The notes below the pieces were generated by a model, which made no database searches, was not told the origin of the DNA, and saw nothing but the letters and a program-made list of their open reading frames with translations. A stretch of DNA of 24,046 nt from Fidelibacterota bacterium (GTDB taxonomy: Bacteria > Fidelibacterota > Marinisomatia > SCGC-AAA003-L08 > D37C17): NCBI GenBank assembly GCA_018671635.1, contig JABHHG010000070.1, forward strand, positions 1 through 24,046, given 5' to 3'. Of this stretch, positions 16,085 to 23,427 are shown in pieces (within the stretch, counting starts at the first letter, position 1; the number at the start of each line of letters is the position of its first letter). Both the position numbers and the translations under genes were made by a program.

Positions 16085-16685
16085 CAAGACTATTACATTG
16101 AAAAAAATTAGATAGAGATTTATTATCCTTTATGGTAATATCCCGAGAAAATCCATAATGATGCCCTGGATAAACTAAAGTATCTTCAGGTAGTGTCAGT
16201 AATCGTGAATAAACACTATGGTATAAGTGGTCAATATTACTATTTGCAGAAATAGTTCTTCCGGTTCTACCCACGAACATTGTGTCACCTGTAAAAAGAC
16301 ATTTTGTTTTCATATTCCAAATACAAATACTGTCTGAATAATGACCCGGTGTATGTATAGTAGTGAGCATGGTTTTACCCAATGAAATATTTTCATGATG
16401 ATCTACACCTTGATATGCCTCACCCATTTCTTTCAGTGGTTGAGGATGTCCAATTATTTTTATAAGGGGATAGTAATAAATAAAATCTTGTAAATATTGG
16501 ATATGATCATGATGCGTATGGGTGAGGATGATTTTGCGTAACTTGAGATTATTTGATTCAATAACTTCTATTATTTGTGAAATTTTAACTGAGGGGTCTA
16601 TAATGGCAGCTTCTTTTGTTTCATTACACCAAATCAGATAACAAAAATTTTTGTCGAATCCACCTAAAAATGATTTAACTTTCAT
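16035..16685 (-). CDS. MBL-fold metallo-hydrolase (glyoxalase II-like)
   Basis: From ATG 16685 the protein has 216 residues. The metallo-beta-lactamase metal motif is THTHHDH at 55-61 (HxHxDH). Later ligands lie in TIHTPGHYSDSICI, LFTGDTMFVGRTGRT and LVYPGHHYGFS, all typical of glyoxalase II-type enzymes with a binuclear metal site. The full-length human or plant glyoxalase II is somewhat longer because of a C-terminal helical substrate domain; here only about 30 residues follow the last ligand. A thioester hydrolase or persulfide dioxygenase-like role is possible; the sequence does not decide. I prefer ATG 16685, with AGG five bases upstream, over TTG 16706. It overlaps the alpha/beta hydrolase end by 11 bases, so the two are coupled. 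Confidence 0.88.
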   Translation of the reverse strand: MKVKSFLGGFDKNFCYLIWCNETKEAAIIDPSVKISQIIEVIESNNLKLRKIILTHTHHDHIQYLQDFIYYYPLIKIIGHPQPLKEMGEAYQGVDHHENISLGKTMLTTIHTPGHYSDSICIWNMKTKCLFTGDTMFVGRTGRTISANSNIDHLYHSVYSRLLTLPEDTLVYPGHHYGFSRDITIKDNKSLSNFFQCNSLDEFKAVMSSFEKSRRG

Positions 16686-17739
16686 TATACCTGAAATATG
16701 CTGCAAAAAATTGTTCTAATCTTATTAATTCATTCAACTTTGTTATGAATCCACTATTTGTTGAAATTTCTTTATGTTCATAAATATATGAAATGAGCAG
16801 TTTATTATTAGGGAGATTATCCCCCAGTTTTACAGATTCGGTATAGGGTACCATAGAATCATTAGCCCCATGCATAATGAAAACTTTCATCGATATATTT
16901 TTACAAAAAGAACTGGGTGAAACTTCGTCTAATACATCCTTTTGTGATTTAATTATTTGATGCGAAATTTTTTTAATTTGGGAATTATATTTTCCTGATA
17001 GAACCGCTTCTACCAAAACTAAATCGTGCTCATTTAGCTCAGCTTTAAGTCTTTCTACCTCATCTAATTTTTCAGCGACTCGCGCGGCTAAAATGGTTTG
17101 TATGGCAGTGGTGTCAAATCCAGTATTCACCTCTTTCAAAAAATTATGAAAAAGAACGGTTAGTCCCCAGTCATTTGGGGGGATGTGGGCGATTTTTCCA
17201 TTATGTTTAATTTCACCAGACAATAAAAAATTAAGGCCTGATTCTAAATCAAAACATGAGCCATACATGAGCATTGATCGTGGTGGATTTGATTTAATTC
17301 TTTCGTCTAGCGTAGCCTTTAATAGTAGTGAACCGCCAAAACTAATTCCAATAATTGCCACTTTGGTTTCATCTACATCATCTCTACAGAGTATTTGCTC
17401 ATAGGCTCTGGCAAACCATTCAATATTTTCAGACTTTACACTTAATGCTTTAAGGGGGGGAATACGCGGGATGAAAACATTGTATCCCAAATTCATAATT
17501 GTGGTGGCTAAACCAATCATTCCAGGATGTTCTTCTGCAAAAGGTGACGCCCCCGGAAAAAGAATGAATGTAGTTTTTTTTGCCGTTTGGGGTTTAAAAA
17601 TTCTTAGTGGAGTTGCCTCATCATTTATTCCTGAATAAGATTCATCAATGAATTGACCTGTTGAAACGCCTTCCTTATTTTTGATAACCCCAACTATATA
17701 TTTTAGAGATTGCTTATGGCTATGTACCCAGTTTAGCAT
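16675..17739 (-). CDS. Alpha/beta hydrolase (dienelactone hydrolase/esterase-like), substrate unknown
   Basis: The 354-residue protein shows the alpha/beta hydrolase order: strand and oxyanion region TTFILFPGASPFAEEHPGM (56-74), nucleophile elbow AIIGISFGGSLLL with Ser133, acid Asp294 in FIMHGANDSMVP and a candidate His322 in YIYEHKEIS. Between Ser and Asp is a long, Glu/Lys-rich helical cap (about 205-275), which would shape the substrate pocket. No secretion signal is evident. It begins two bases after the stop of the 58-residue membrane protein and overlaps the MBL gene at its 3' end, so the four genes form one unit. The likely reaction is ester or thioester hydrolysis; the exact substrate is unknown. 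Confidence 0.8.
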   Translation of the reverse strand: MLNWVHSHKQSLKYIVGVIKNKEGVSTGQFIDESYSGINDEATPLRIFKPQTAKKTTFILFPGASPFAEEHPGMIGLATTIMNLGYNVFIPRIPPLKALSVKSENIEWFARAYEQILCRDDVDETKVAIIGISFGGSLLLKATLDERIKSNPPRSMLMYGSCFDLESGLNFLLSGEIKHNGKIAHIPPNDWGLTVLFHNFLKEVNTGFDTTAIQTILAARVAEKLDEVERLKAELNEHDLVLVEAVLSGKYNSQIKKISHQIIKSQKDVLDEVSPSSFCKNISMKVFIMHGANDSMVPYTESVKLGDNLPNNKLLISYIYEHKEISTNSGFITKLNELIRLEQFFAAYFRYNES

Positions 17740-17740
17740 A

Positions 17741-17917
17741 TTAGTCCATTTTTTTGGCGACGAGTAAGTATAATATTGACCCCGTTATCAATGCCACTAT
17801 ACCTTTGGTAGGGTTTGGCTCTGGGAATAAAACGCCTAAATCTTGTAACCATGAAAGTATGGCAAACATGATTCCAAATCCAGATAGAAATAACCAGAGT
17901 TCTTTATGAAAATTCAT
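17741..17917 (-). CDS. 58-residue two-span membrane protein, unknown function
   Basis: This small gene starts MNFHKELWLF and ends VAKKMD. It has two hydrophobic segments, about 7-23 (LWLFLSGFGIMFAILSW) and 39-54 (GIVALITGSILYLLVA), joined by a Pro/Asn loop (FPEPNPTKG) and ending with basic residues, a typical helical hairpin. GAAGG lies six bases before ATG 17917, a good ribosome site. Its stop is one base before the hydrolase ATG (TAATATG), which supports real translation and coupling. I recognise no family. It might anchor or regulate the neighbouring enzymes, but that is only suggested by position. Confidence 0.75.
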   Translation of the reverse strand: MNFHKELWLFLSGFGIMFAILSWLQDLGVLFPEPNPTKGIVALITGSILYLLVAKKMD

Positions 17918-17962
17918 TCTGTACCTTCAAGTAAAAATTGGGTAAAAAAATAGATGGAAAAT

Positions 17963-18730
17963 TTACAGTTTAATAAAGGAATTTACGACTGATTCATTCC
18001 CTGCAACAAGCCCCGGGGTGATCAGTGTATCCGCATTATTATATGTAATTCCTTTTCCTTCAATTGTGAGGAGCTTTCCTCCTGCTTCGTTAATCAGACA
18101 ATGTCCTGCACAAATATCCCATTCATTTTTTGGTTTTAGAGATGCCACCATATCGGTTTGATGTGCCGCTACCATGGCTAACTTAAGGGCAATACTGCCA
18201 ATGGGAATAAGTTCTTTAAAATGAGGAGTATATGATTCCCATAATCCTTGTCGTGTTTCTGAGCGACTATTAAGCATAGATATTAGAGAGAATTCAGTTT
18301 TATCACTAATGGATGTTTGATTCCCATTAAAGAAAACACCTCCACCGCTAATTGCCGTATATGTATCTTTGTTAATGGGATTATGAATGACGCCAAGAAT
18401 GGGAATGCCATTTTCAACTAAGCCAATACTTACCACAAAATTAGGGATTCCCTCAACAAACTCTTTTGTGCCATCAATAGGATCCACTACCCACACCCTT
18501 TTTTTGGTAAGTCGATGCGGAGTATCCCGAGTCTCTTCAGAGAGCCAACCGTATTCTGGGAATTCTGAGATTAACATTTTTTTGAGTATATCATCAGCAG
18601 CAATATCTGCTTCGGTAACGGGGTTTCCCTTTCCTTTCATTTTTACTTCGTATTCGCTAAGAAAGAAAGAATGGATTATATCGCCCGCTTCATAGGCGGC
18701 AGTGGTTGCAGCAAGTAAGATTTGATTCAT
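17963..18730 (-). CDS. cysQ: 3'(2'),5'-bisphosphate nucleotidase, CysQ-like (inositol monophosphatase superfamily)
   Basis: CysQ removes the 3' phosphate from PAP (left by PAPS-using enzymes) and from PAPS, giving AMP or APS. The metal site of the superfamily is seen as WLSEET (Glu65 and Glu66), WVVDPIDGTKEFVEGIPNF (Asp83, Asp86) and KNEWDICAGHCLINEAGG (Asp205). DGTKEF rather than DGTTNF is the feature that favours CysQ over inositol monophosphatase. The 255-residue length fits. The gene is divergent from an aminotransferase/sulfotransferase pair that is followed by cysD and cysNC, which strengthens the PAP role. The ATG has no strong ribosome site. A gap of 45 bases separates it from the next gene in its operon. 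Function is very likely but not proven. Confidence 0.9.
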   Translation of the reverse strand: MNQILLAATTAAYEAGDIIHSFFLSEYEVKMKGKGNPVTEADIAADDILKKMLISEFPEYGWLSEETRDTPHRLTKKRVWVVDPIDGTKEFVEGIPNFVVSIGLVENGIPILGVIHNPINKDTYTAISGGGVFFNGNQTSISDKTEFSLISMLNSRSETRQGLWESYTPHFKELIPIGSIALKLAMVAAHQTDMVASLKPKNEWDICAGHCLINEAGGKLLTIEGKGITYNNADTLITPGLVAGNESVVNSFIKL

Positions 18731-18804
18731 AATTTGATTCGCTTAGATACCCGAAAGTTATTAATTTGTTCAGCTATCAATGAACACATTTAAAATGGAA
18801 GAAT
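18731..18804. promoter_or_regulatory. Divergent cysQ/aminotransferase intergenic region
   Basis: These 74 bases separate cysQ (minus) from the aminotransferase (plus) and should hold both promoters. A weak plus-strand candidate is TTGTTC followed by TTTAAA 17 bases later (18767-18795). GGAAG at 18797-18801 is the ribosome site of the aminotransferase. I see no clear operator. Shared control of PAP removal and the sulfotransferase pair is inferred from orientation. Confidence 0.35.
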
Positions 18805-19719
18805 ATGTCTAAAAAAGGAACTCACTCCTATATTGAAGATCCTCGTAATAAATCTATATTCATCTATGTAGATGGGAAAATCGTATCGCGACAAGAGGCA
18901 AAAGTTTCTGTTTTTGACAGTGGCTTTCTGTTGGGCGATGGGGTTTGGGAGGGCATCCGTTTACAGAATGGACATCTCTGTTTTCAAGCGGAACATGTCA
19001 ATCGACTATTTAAAGGTGCTGAAGCCCTAAAAATAAATATTGGAAAATCCAAAGATGAGATGGTTTCACTCATCCATGAAACATTATCTGCCAATGGTAT
19101 GGAATCAGATGTACATATTCGACTTATAATATCACGTGGATTAAAACGGACTCCCTATCAGCATCCAAACGCCAATGTGGGTGGACCCACAATTGTGATA
19201 ATTCCGGAATACAAAAAAGCTGATTTGACTATGATTAAAAATGGAATTCGACTGTGTACCGTTGATACTATTCGAGGACCTCAAAATGTGCAGGATCCAT
19301 GCTTGAACACATTGAGTAAACTTAATTGTATTGCGGCATGTTTAGAGGCGGATGCCAAAGGATACGATGAGGGTCTAATGCTAGATATGAATGGACATGT
19401 ATCCACATGTAATTCTACCAATTTCTTCATTGTGAAAAAGGGTGAGGTTTGGACATCTACTGGAGAATTTTGCCTTCCCGGTGTGACTCGGGGAAATATT
19501 ATAAAATTATGCTTGGAGAACAATATCCCCATTTTTGAAAAGAATTTTACAATTGAAGATGTTCATTCTGCAGATGAGGTATTTGTGACGGGAACATTTG
19601 CTGGAGTTATCCCCGCCATAGAAGTAGATAGTAATATTATTAATAGTGGCCAACGTGGTGATGTAACCACTCAATTATATAATCTATATAAACAAAAAAT
19701 TCAGGATTTATATGGCTGA
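18805..19719 (+). CDS. Class IV (fold-type IV) PLP aminotransferase with Glu-to-Thr change in the cofactor site
   Basis: The 304-residue protein has the layout of branched-chain and D-amino-acid aminotransferases: VFDSGFLLGDGVWEGIR (36-52), HIRLIISRGLKR (104-114), LNTLSKLNCIAACLEA with probable catalytic Lys172, LMLDMNGHVSTCNSTNFFIV, CLPGVTRGNII and VFVTGTFAGVIPA. In most members the segment after the Lys reads V-T-E-G-S-x-x-N-x-F, and that Glu contacts the PLP ring nitrogen. Here the position is Thr201 (VSTCNSTNFF). I think this is a subfamily feature, but it may change the chemistry. An eight-base overlap with the next gene implies coupling. In plants a similar sulfotransferase-like domain and class IV domain form one protein called BCAT-like. 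Substrate unknown; not safely ilvE. Confidence 0.85.
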   Translation: MSKKGTHSYIEDPRNKSIFIYVDGKIVSRQEAKVSVFDSGFLLGDGVWEGIRLQNGHLCFQAEHVNRLFKGAEALKINIGKSKDEMVSLIHETLSANGMESDVHIRLIISRGLKRTPYQHPNANVGGPTIVIIPEYKKADLTMIKNGIRLCTVDTIRGPQNVQDPCLNTLSKLNCIAACLEADAKGYDEGLMLDMNGHVSTCNSTNFFIVKKGEVWTSTGEFCLPGVTRGNIIKLCLENNIPIFEKNFTIEDVHSADEVFVTGTFAGVIPAIEVDSNIINSGQRGDVTTQLYNLYKQKIQDLYG

Positions 19720-20443
19720 ATCAACCAGAATTGCAATGTGGTCAGGGCCACGTAACATATCAACAGCCATGATGCGGTCTTTTGAAAATCGGCCGGATAC
19801 TGTGGTGGAAGATGAACCTTTTTATGCTCATTATTTAGTAAAAACGGGTATTGATCATCCATGCAGGATTGAGACAATTGAGTCACAAGAAAATGATTGG
19901 GATAAAGTTTCTTCTCGATTAATCAGTGAAATTCCAAATGGAAGAACGGTTTGGTATCAAAAGCATATGGGTCAGCATAATCTCCCTGAAAGCGATTTAG
20001 AGTGGACAAAAAAGATGGTTAATTGTTTCCTCATCCGAAATCCACAGGAAGTTATCATTTCATTCACCAAAAAATTTGAGTTGGAATCTTCCCGCCAATT
20101 AGGATTCATACAGCAATTAGAATTATTTAAAAAAATAAAGAGTGAAACAGGTCAGGCACCTCCAGTAGTTGATACAAAGGATATCTTATCATATCCCCGT
20201 GAAACATTGACAGCATTGTGTAATAAAATAGGTATCCCCTTTATGGAGGAGATGTTGTATTGGCCTTCTGGCCCTCGAGAGAGTGATGGCGTTTGGGCAA
20301 AACATTGGTATCAAAACGTGGAAGCATCAACAGGTTTTAATCCATATCAAAAAGGAAAGAATGAATCCCCACATGAATATGATGAAATCTTGAATGAATG
20401 TATGGATGCGTATAATTGTTTAAAGCAATATTCGATTAAATAG
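19712..20443 (+). CDS. Sulfotransferase-like protein (partner of the class IV aminotransferase)
   Basis: The 243-residue product opens with RIAMWSGPRNISTAMMRSF (6-24), a P-loop-like phosphosulfate-binding loop of the sulfotransferase fold. The second nucleotide element, CFLIRNPQEVIISF (105-118), resembles the 3'-phosphate-binding RxPxxxxxS motif, but the last Ser is retained while Asn-Pro replaces the common Asp-Pro. VEDEPFYAHYL (32-42) is a conserved segment of the BCAT-like subgroup. The end is Trp/Tyr-rich. AGGA lies six bases before the ATG. It overlaps the aminotransferase end by eight bases, and a terminator region and cysD-cysNC, which supply PAPS, come next. It may be a true sulfotransferase or a nucleotide-binding relative. 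No acceptor can be named. Confidence 0.78.
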   Translation: MAESTRIAMWSGPRNISTAMMRSFENRPDTVVEDEPFYAHYLVKTGIDHPCRIETIESQENDWDKVSSRLISEIPNGRTVWYQKHMGQHNLPESDLEWTKKMVNCFLIRNPQEVIISFTKKFELESSRQLGFIQQLELFKKIKSETGQAPPVVDTKDILSYPRETLTALCNKIGIPFMEEMLYWPSGPRESDGVWAKHWYQNVEASTGFNPYQKGKNESPHEYDEILNECMDAYNCLKQYSIK

Positions 20444-20492
20444 TAGTTGGATGAATTTTTATTCTAAGTCTAATTTTACGCATGTGCAGGTT

Positions 20493-20584
20493 GCCTCAAA
20501 ATTTAGTAAAGATATTTTGTAACTGTTGTTGTTGCAGTGGAACCCCTATTTTATAGAGTGAGGCGTGTTTATTATTAATTTTTG
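20493..20584 (+). ncRNA. Possible structured leader ahead of cysD (candidate riboswitch or sRNA)
   Basis: GCCTCA (20493-20498) can pair with TGAGGC (20559-20564), closing a multibranch loop. Inside are three short hairpins: AAAT/ATTT (20499-20502 with 20514-20517), ACTG/CAGT (20522-20525 with 20535-20538) and CTAT/ATAG (20546-20549 with 20553-20556). A terminator follows directly (20586-20615). GAGG at 20560-20563 could alternatively pair with CCTC at 20589-20592 in the terminator arm, which would be a switch. The stems are short and the region is AT-rich, so this may be chance. It does not match the SAM-I or SAM-II consensus as I know them. Confidence 0.3.
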
Positions 20585-20585
20585 A

Positions 20586-20615
20586 AACCCTCTTGCTTCA
20601 ACAAGGGGGTTTTTT
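20586..20615 (+). terminator. Intrinsic terminator 37 bases upstream of cysD
   Basis: AACCCTCTTG (20586-20595) and CAAGGGGGTT (20602-20611) form a 10-bp stem with one U-G pair around CTTCAA, followed by a T run to 20615. It may end the aminotransferase/sulfotransferase transcript, or act as an attenuator for cysD. The cysD ribosome site (AAGGAG, 20641-20646) is only 25 bases further on, leaving little room for a separate promoter. Confidence 0.85.
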
Positions 20616-20651
20616 ATTGAGAGAGTATTTTATTTTAACGAAGGAGCTCAA

Positions 20652-21551
20652 GTGAGCCAAACTCATTTAGATACATTAGAGGCAGAAAGTATTCACATAA
20701 TGCGTGAGGTTGTGGCAACGGCTGATAATCCAATGATGTTATATTCGGTGGGAAAAGATTCTGCCGTTATGCTTCATCTCGCAATGATGGCATTTTATCC
20801 CAATAAAATTCCTTTCCCCTTGATGCATGTGGACACCACATGGAAGTTCAAAGAAATGATTGCGTTTCGAGATAAAACGGTTTCAGATTTAGATTTAGAA
20901 TTAATAGTTCATATCAATGAAGATGGTCTAGATAAAGGTGTGGGGCCATTTTCTCATGGTTCTACTGTTCATACTGATGTGATGAAAACCCAAGCATTGA
21001 AGCAAGCTCTTGATAAATATACTTTCGATATTGCCTTTGGAGGTGCAAGAAGAGATGAAGAAAAATCTCGCGCCAAAGAAAGAATTTTCTCATTTAGAAC
21101 AGACAAACATCAATGGGATCCTAAAAACCAACGCCCCGAACTGTGGAATATTTATAATGCTAAAAAACATAAGGGAGAAAGCATTCGCGTATTTCCGTTA
21201 TCGAATTGGACCGAATTGGATGTGTGGCAATATATTTATAGAGAGTCGATTCCCATTGTGCCATTGTATTTTTCAGCGAAACGCCCCGTTGTTGAGCGAG
21301 ATGGTGTGTTAATTTTAGTGGATGATGATAGATTGCCACTAAATGAGGGTGAAACTCCCATGATGAAAGATGTTCGATTCCGAACATTGGGATGTTATCC
21401 ATTAACGGGTGCAGTTGAATCTAACGCAAAAACACTCCAAGATATTATTCAAGAGATGTTGGTGTCTATTACCTCCGAACGAGAAGGTCGAATAATTGAT
21501 TTTGATAGTTCTGAATCCATGGAAAAGAAAAAGCAAGGTGGATACTTTTAA
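20652..21551 (+). CDS. cysD: Sulfate adenylyltransferase subunit 2 (CysD)
   Basis: CysD is the catalytic subunit of ATP sulfurylase, making APS from ATP and sulfate. The PP-loop YSVGKDSAVML is at 31-41. Later family motifs include FPLMHVDTTWKFKEMIAFRD, FGGARRDEEKSRAKERIFSFR and FPLSNWTELDVWQYIYRESIPIVPLYFS. Its 299 residues match the usual length. The start is GTG at 20652 with AAGGAG just upstream. The stop overlaps the cysN-cysC start by one base (TAATG), so the two subunits are translationally coupled. The terminator just upstream suggests regulation by premature termination. Confidence 0.97.
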   Translation: MSQTHLDTLEAESIHIMREVVATADNPMMLYSVGKDSAVMLHLAMMAFYPNKIPFPLMHVDTTWKFKEMIAFRDKTVSDLDLELIVHINEDGLDKGVGPFSHGSTVHTDVMKTQALKQALDKYTFDIAFGGARRDEEKSRAKERIFSFRTDKHQWDPKNQRPELWNIYNAKKHKGESIRVFPLSNWTELDVWQYIYRESIPIVPLYFSAKRPVVERDGVLILVDDDRLPLNEGETPMMKDVRFRTLGCYPLTGAVESNAKTLQDIIQEMLVSITSEREGRIIDFDSSESMEKKKQGGYF

Positions 21552-23425
21552 TGTCTATTGATGTAGAACAATATTTGGTAGAACAAGAGAATAAGCAACT
21601 GTTGAGATTTATAACTTGCGGTTCTGTGGATGATGGAAAATCAACGCTCATTGGAAGATTGTTGTATGAGAGCCAATTAATTTTTGATGATCAGTTAGCC
21701 GAGCTGAAATCCACATCAAAAAAAGTAGGTACTCAAGGCGATGATATTGATTTCGCATTACTTGTTGATGGACTCGCCGCTGAAATGGAACAAGGCATTA
21801 CCATTGATGTTGCATATCGATTTTTCTCAACCGATAAGCGAAAGTTTATTGTAGCAGATACGCCGGGACATGAGCAGTATACTCGTAATATGGCCACCGG
21901 AGCTTCAACTGCTGATGTGGCAATACTTTTAGTTGATGCAAGAGCGGGGTTACTTCCGCAGACTTGTCGTCATTCGTATATTGTTAATATGTTAGGCGTA
22001 AAAAATATTTGTCTCGCTATAAATAAAATGGATTTGGTGGATTATTCCCAAGAGGTATTTGAGAGAATTAAAGCAGAGTTCTTAGAATTTTCAGCAGATT
22101 TAAATTTTGATGAAATTGTATCTATTCCCGTCTCGGCATTAAAAGGAGATAATATTATCAACAGTAGTACCAATACCCAATGGTATGAAGGTGATAGCTT
22201 AATCCAATATTTAGAAAATGTAAAATTTAATACTGAAAAAGAATTTCAAGCATTCACATTCCCTGTTCAATGGGTAAATAGATTGAGCCACGAATTTAGA
22301 GGATTTTGTGGACTGGTTGCTGAAGGAAGTATTTCTGAAGGTGATGAGATTGTGGTAAAACCTTCTAATAAACGAAGTAATATTAAAAAAATATTAGTGG
22401 CCGACAATTATTCTTCAAGCTGTTCAATGGGTCAATCAGTAACTATTGAATTGGCAGATGAAATAGATGTTTCTCGAGGGAATATTATTTGCCATAAAGA
22501 TTCTTCATGTGATGCTGTAGATCAATTTCAAGGGAAACTCCTTTGGATGGATGAAGAAAAAATGGTTCCCGGGAGACCGTATATTTTCAGATTTGGAGTG
22601 GCCGAGTCCAGTGGTTCTGTCAGCAAACTTCGACACAGAATTAATATTAACACTTTTGTGGATGAAGCTTCAAGTGACCTTGAGTTAAATGAAATTGGCA
22701 TCGTTAATATTGCCTTGGATAAAAAGATTGTAATGGAGCCTTATGTTGATTCCAAATCATTGGGATCGTTTATCGTTATTGATAAAATGACCAATAATAC
22801 AGTGGGAATGGGGTTGGTAAATTTTGCACTCAGAAGGGGTGATAATGTTTATTGGCACAATATGGAAATCAATCGCGATTCTCGTTCTGAGTCAAAGAAT
22901 CAGAAACCGGTTGTGTTATGGTTTACGGGACTCTCAGGTTCAGGGAAATCTACCATTGCTAATATTGTAGAGAAAAAACTTTACAATTTAGGAAAGCATA
23001 CCATGTTATTAGACGGAGATAATGTCCGTCATGGACTGAATAAAGATTTAGGATTTACCGATGTTGATCGTGTTGAAAATATTCGAAGAATTGCAAATGT
23101 ATCTAAACTAATGTTGGATGCTGGATTAATTACCATTGTTAGTTTCATAGCACCATTTAAGGCTGAGCGAGATTTAGCAAAAGATTTAATGGGTGCTGAT
23201 ATCTTAGAAGTCTTTATTGATGTACCTATAGAGGTTGCTGAGTCAAGAGATCCCAAAGGATTATATAAAAAAGCAAGAAGTGGGGATTTAAAGAATTTTA
23301 CAGGGATTGATTCTCCTTATGAAAAACCTGAAAATCCAGATATTCATATCGAATCAGATAAAACGTCAGCTGAAGATGCGGCAGAATTAATTGTTAATAA
23401 GTTAATTCAAAAAGAAGCGATTTAA
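21551..23425 (+). CDS. cysNC: Bifunctional CysN-CysC: sulfate adenylyltransferase GTPase subunit fused to APS kinase
   Basis: Residues about 15-440 are CysN, a translation-factor-type GTPase that drives APS formation by CysD. Its motifs are CGSVDDGKSTLIGRLLYES (G1), DTPGHEQYTRNMATGAS (G3) and INKMDL (G4), followed by beta-barrel domains. Residues about 450-624 are CysC (APS kinase), which makes PAPS. They show the P-loop GLSGSGKS at 460-467, LDGDNVRHGLNKDLGF, VENIRRIANVSKLMLDAGL and the active-site Ser531 in SFIAPFKAERDLAKDL. Because this Ser and the P-loop are intact, the kinase should be active. The fused form is known in many bacteria and gives PAPS directly. The 3' end meets coaX after two bases. 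Confidence 0.97.
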   Translation: MSIDVEQYLVEQENKQLLRFITCGSVDDGKSTLIGRLLYESQLIFDDQLAELKSTSKKVGTQGDDIDFALLVDGLAAEMEQGITIDVAYRFFSTDKRKFIVADTPGHEQYTRNMATGASTADVAILLVDARAGLLPQTCRHSYIVNMLGVKNICLAINKMDLVDYSQEVFERIKAEFLEFSADLNFDEIVSIPVSALKGDNIINSSTNTQWYEGDSLIQYLENVKFNTEKEFQAFTFPVQWVNRLSHEFRGFCGLVAEGSISEGDEIVVKPSNKRSNIKKILVADNYSSSCSMGQSVTIELADEIDVSRGNIICHKDSSCDAVDQFQGKLLWMDEEKMVPGRPYIFRFGVAESSGSVSKLRHRININTFVDEASSDLELNEIGIVNIALDKKIVMEPYVDSKSLGSFIVIDKMTNNTVGMGLVNFALRRGDNVYWHNMEINRDSRSESKNQKPVVLWFTGLSGSGKSTIANIVEKKLYNLGKHTMLLDGDNVRHGLNKDLGFTDVDRVENIRRIANVSKLMLDAGLITIVSFIAPFKAERDLAKDLMGADILEVFIDVPIEVAESRDPKGLYKKARSGDLKNFTGIDSPYEKPENPDIHIESDKTSAEDAAELIVNKLIQKEAI

Positions 23426-23427
23426 CT

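Noticed and set aside
18805..19719. Annotation as ilvE (branched-chain aminotransferase)
   Set aside because: The PLP-ring Glu is replaced by Thr, and the neighbour is sulfotransferase-like rather than a valine or leucine pathway gene.
20444..20651. SAM-I (S-box) riboswitch, SRP RNA or tRNA
   Set aside because: The GATGAAACCCGGCAACC-like S-box core, the SRP GGAAG/GNRA core and a tRNA cloverleaf with TTCGA are all absent.
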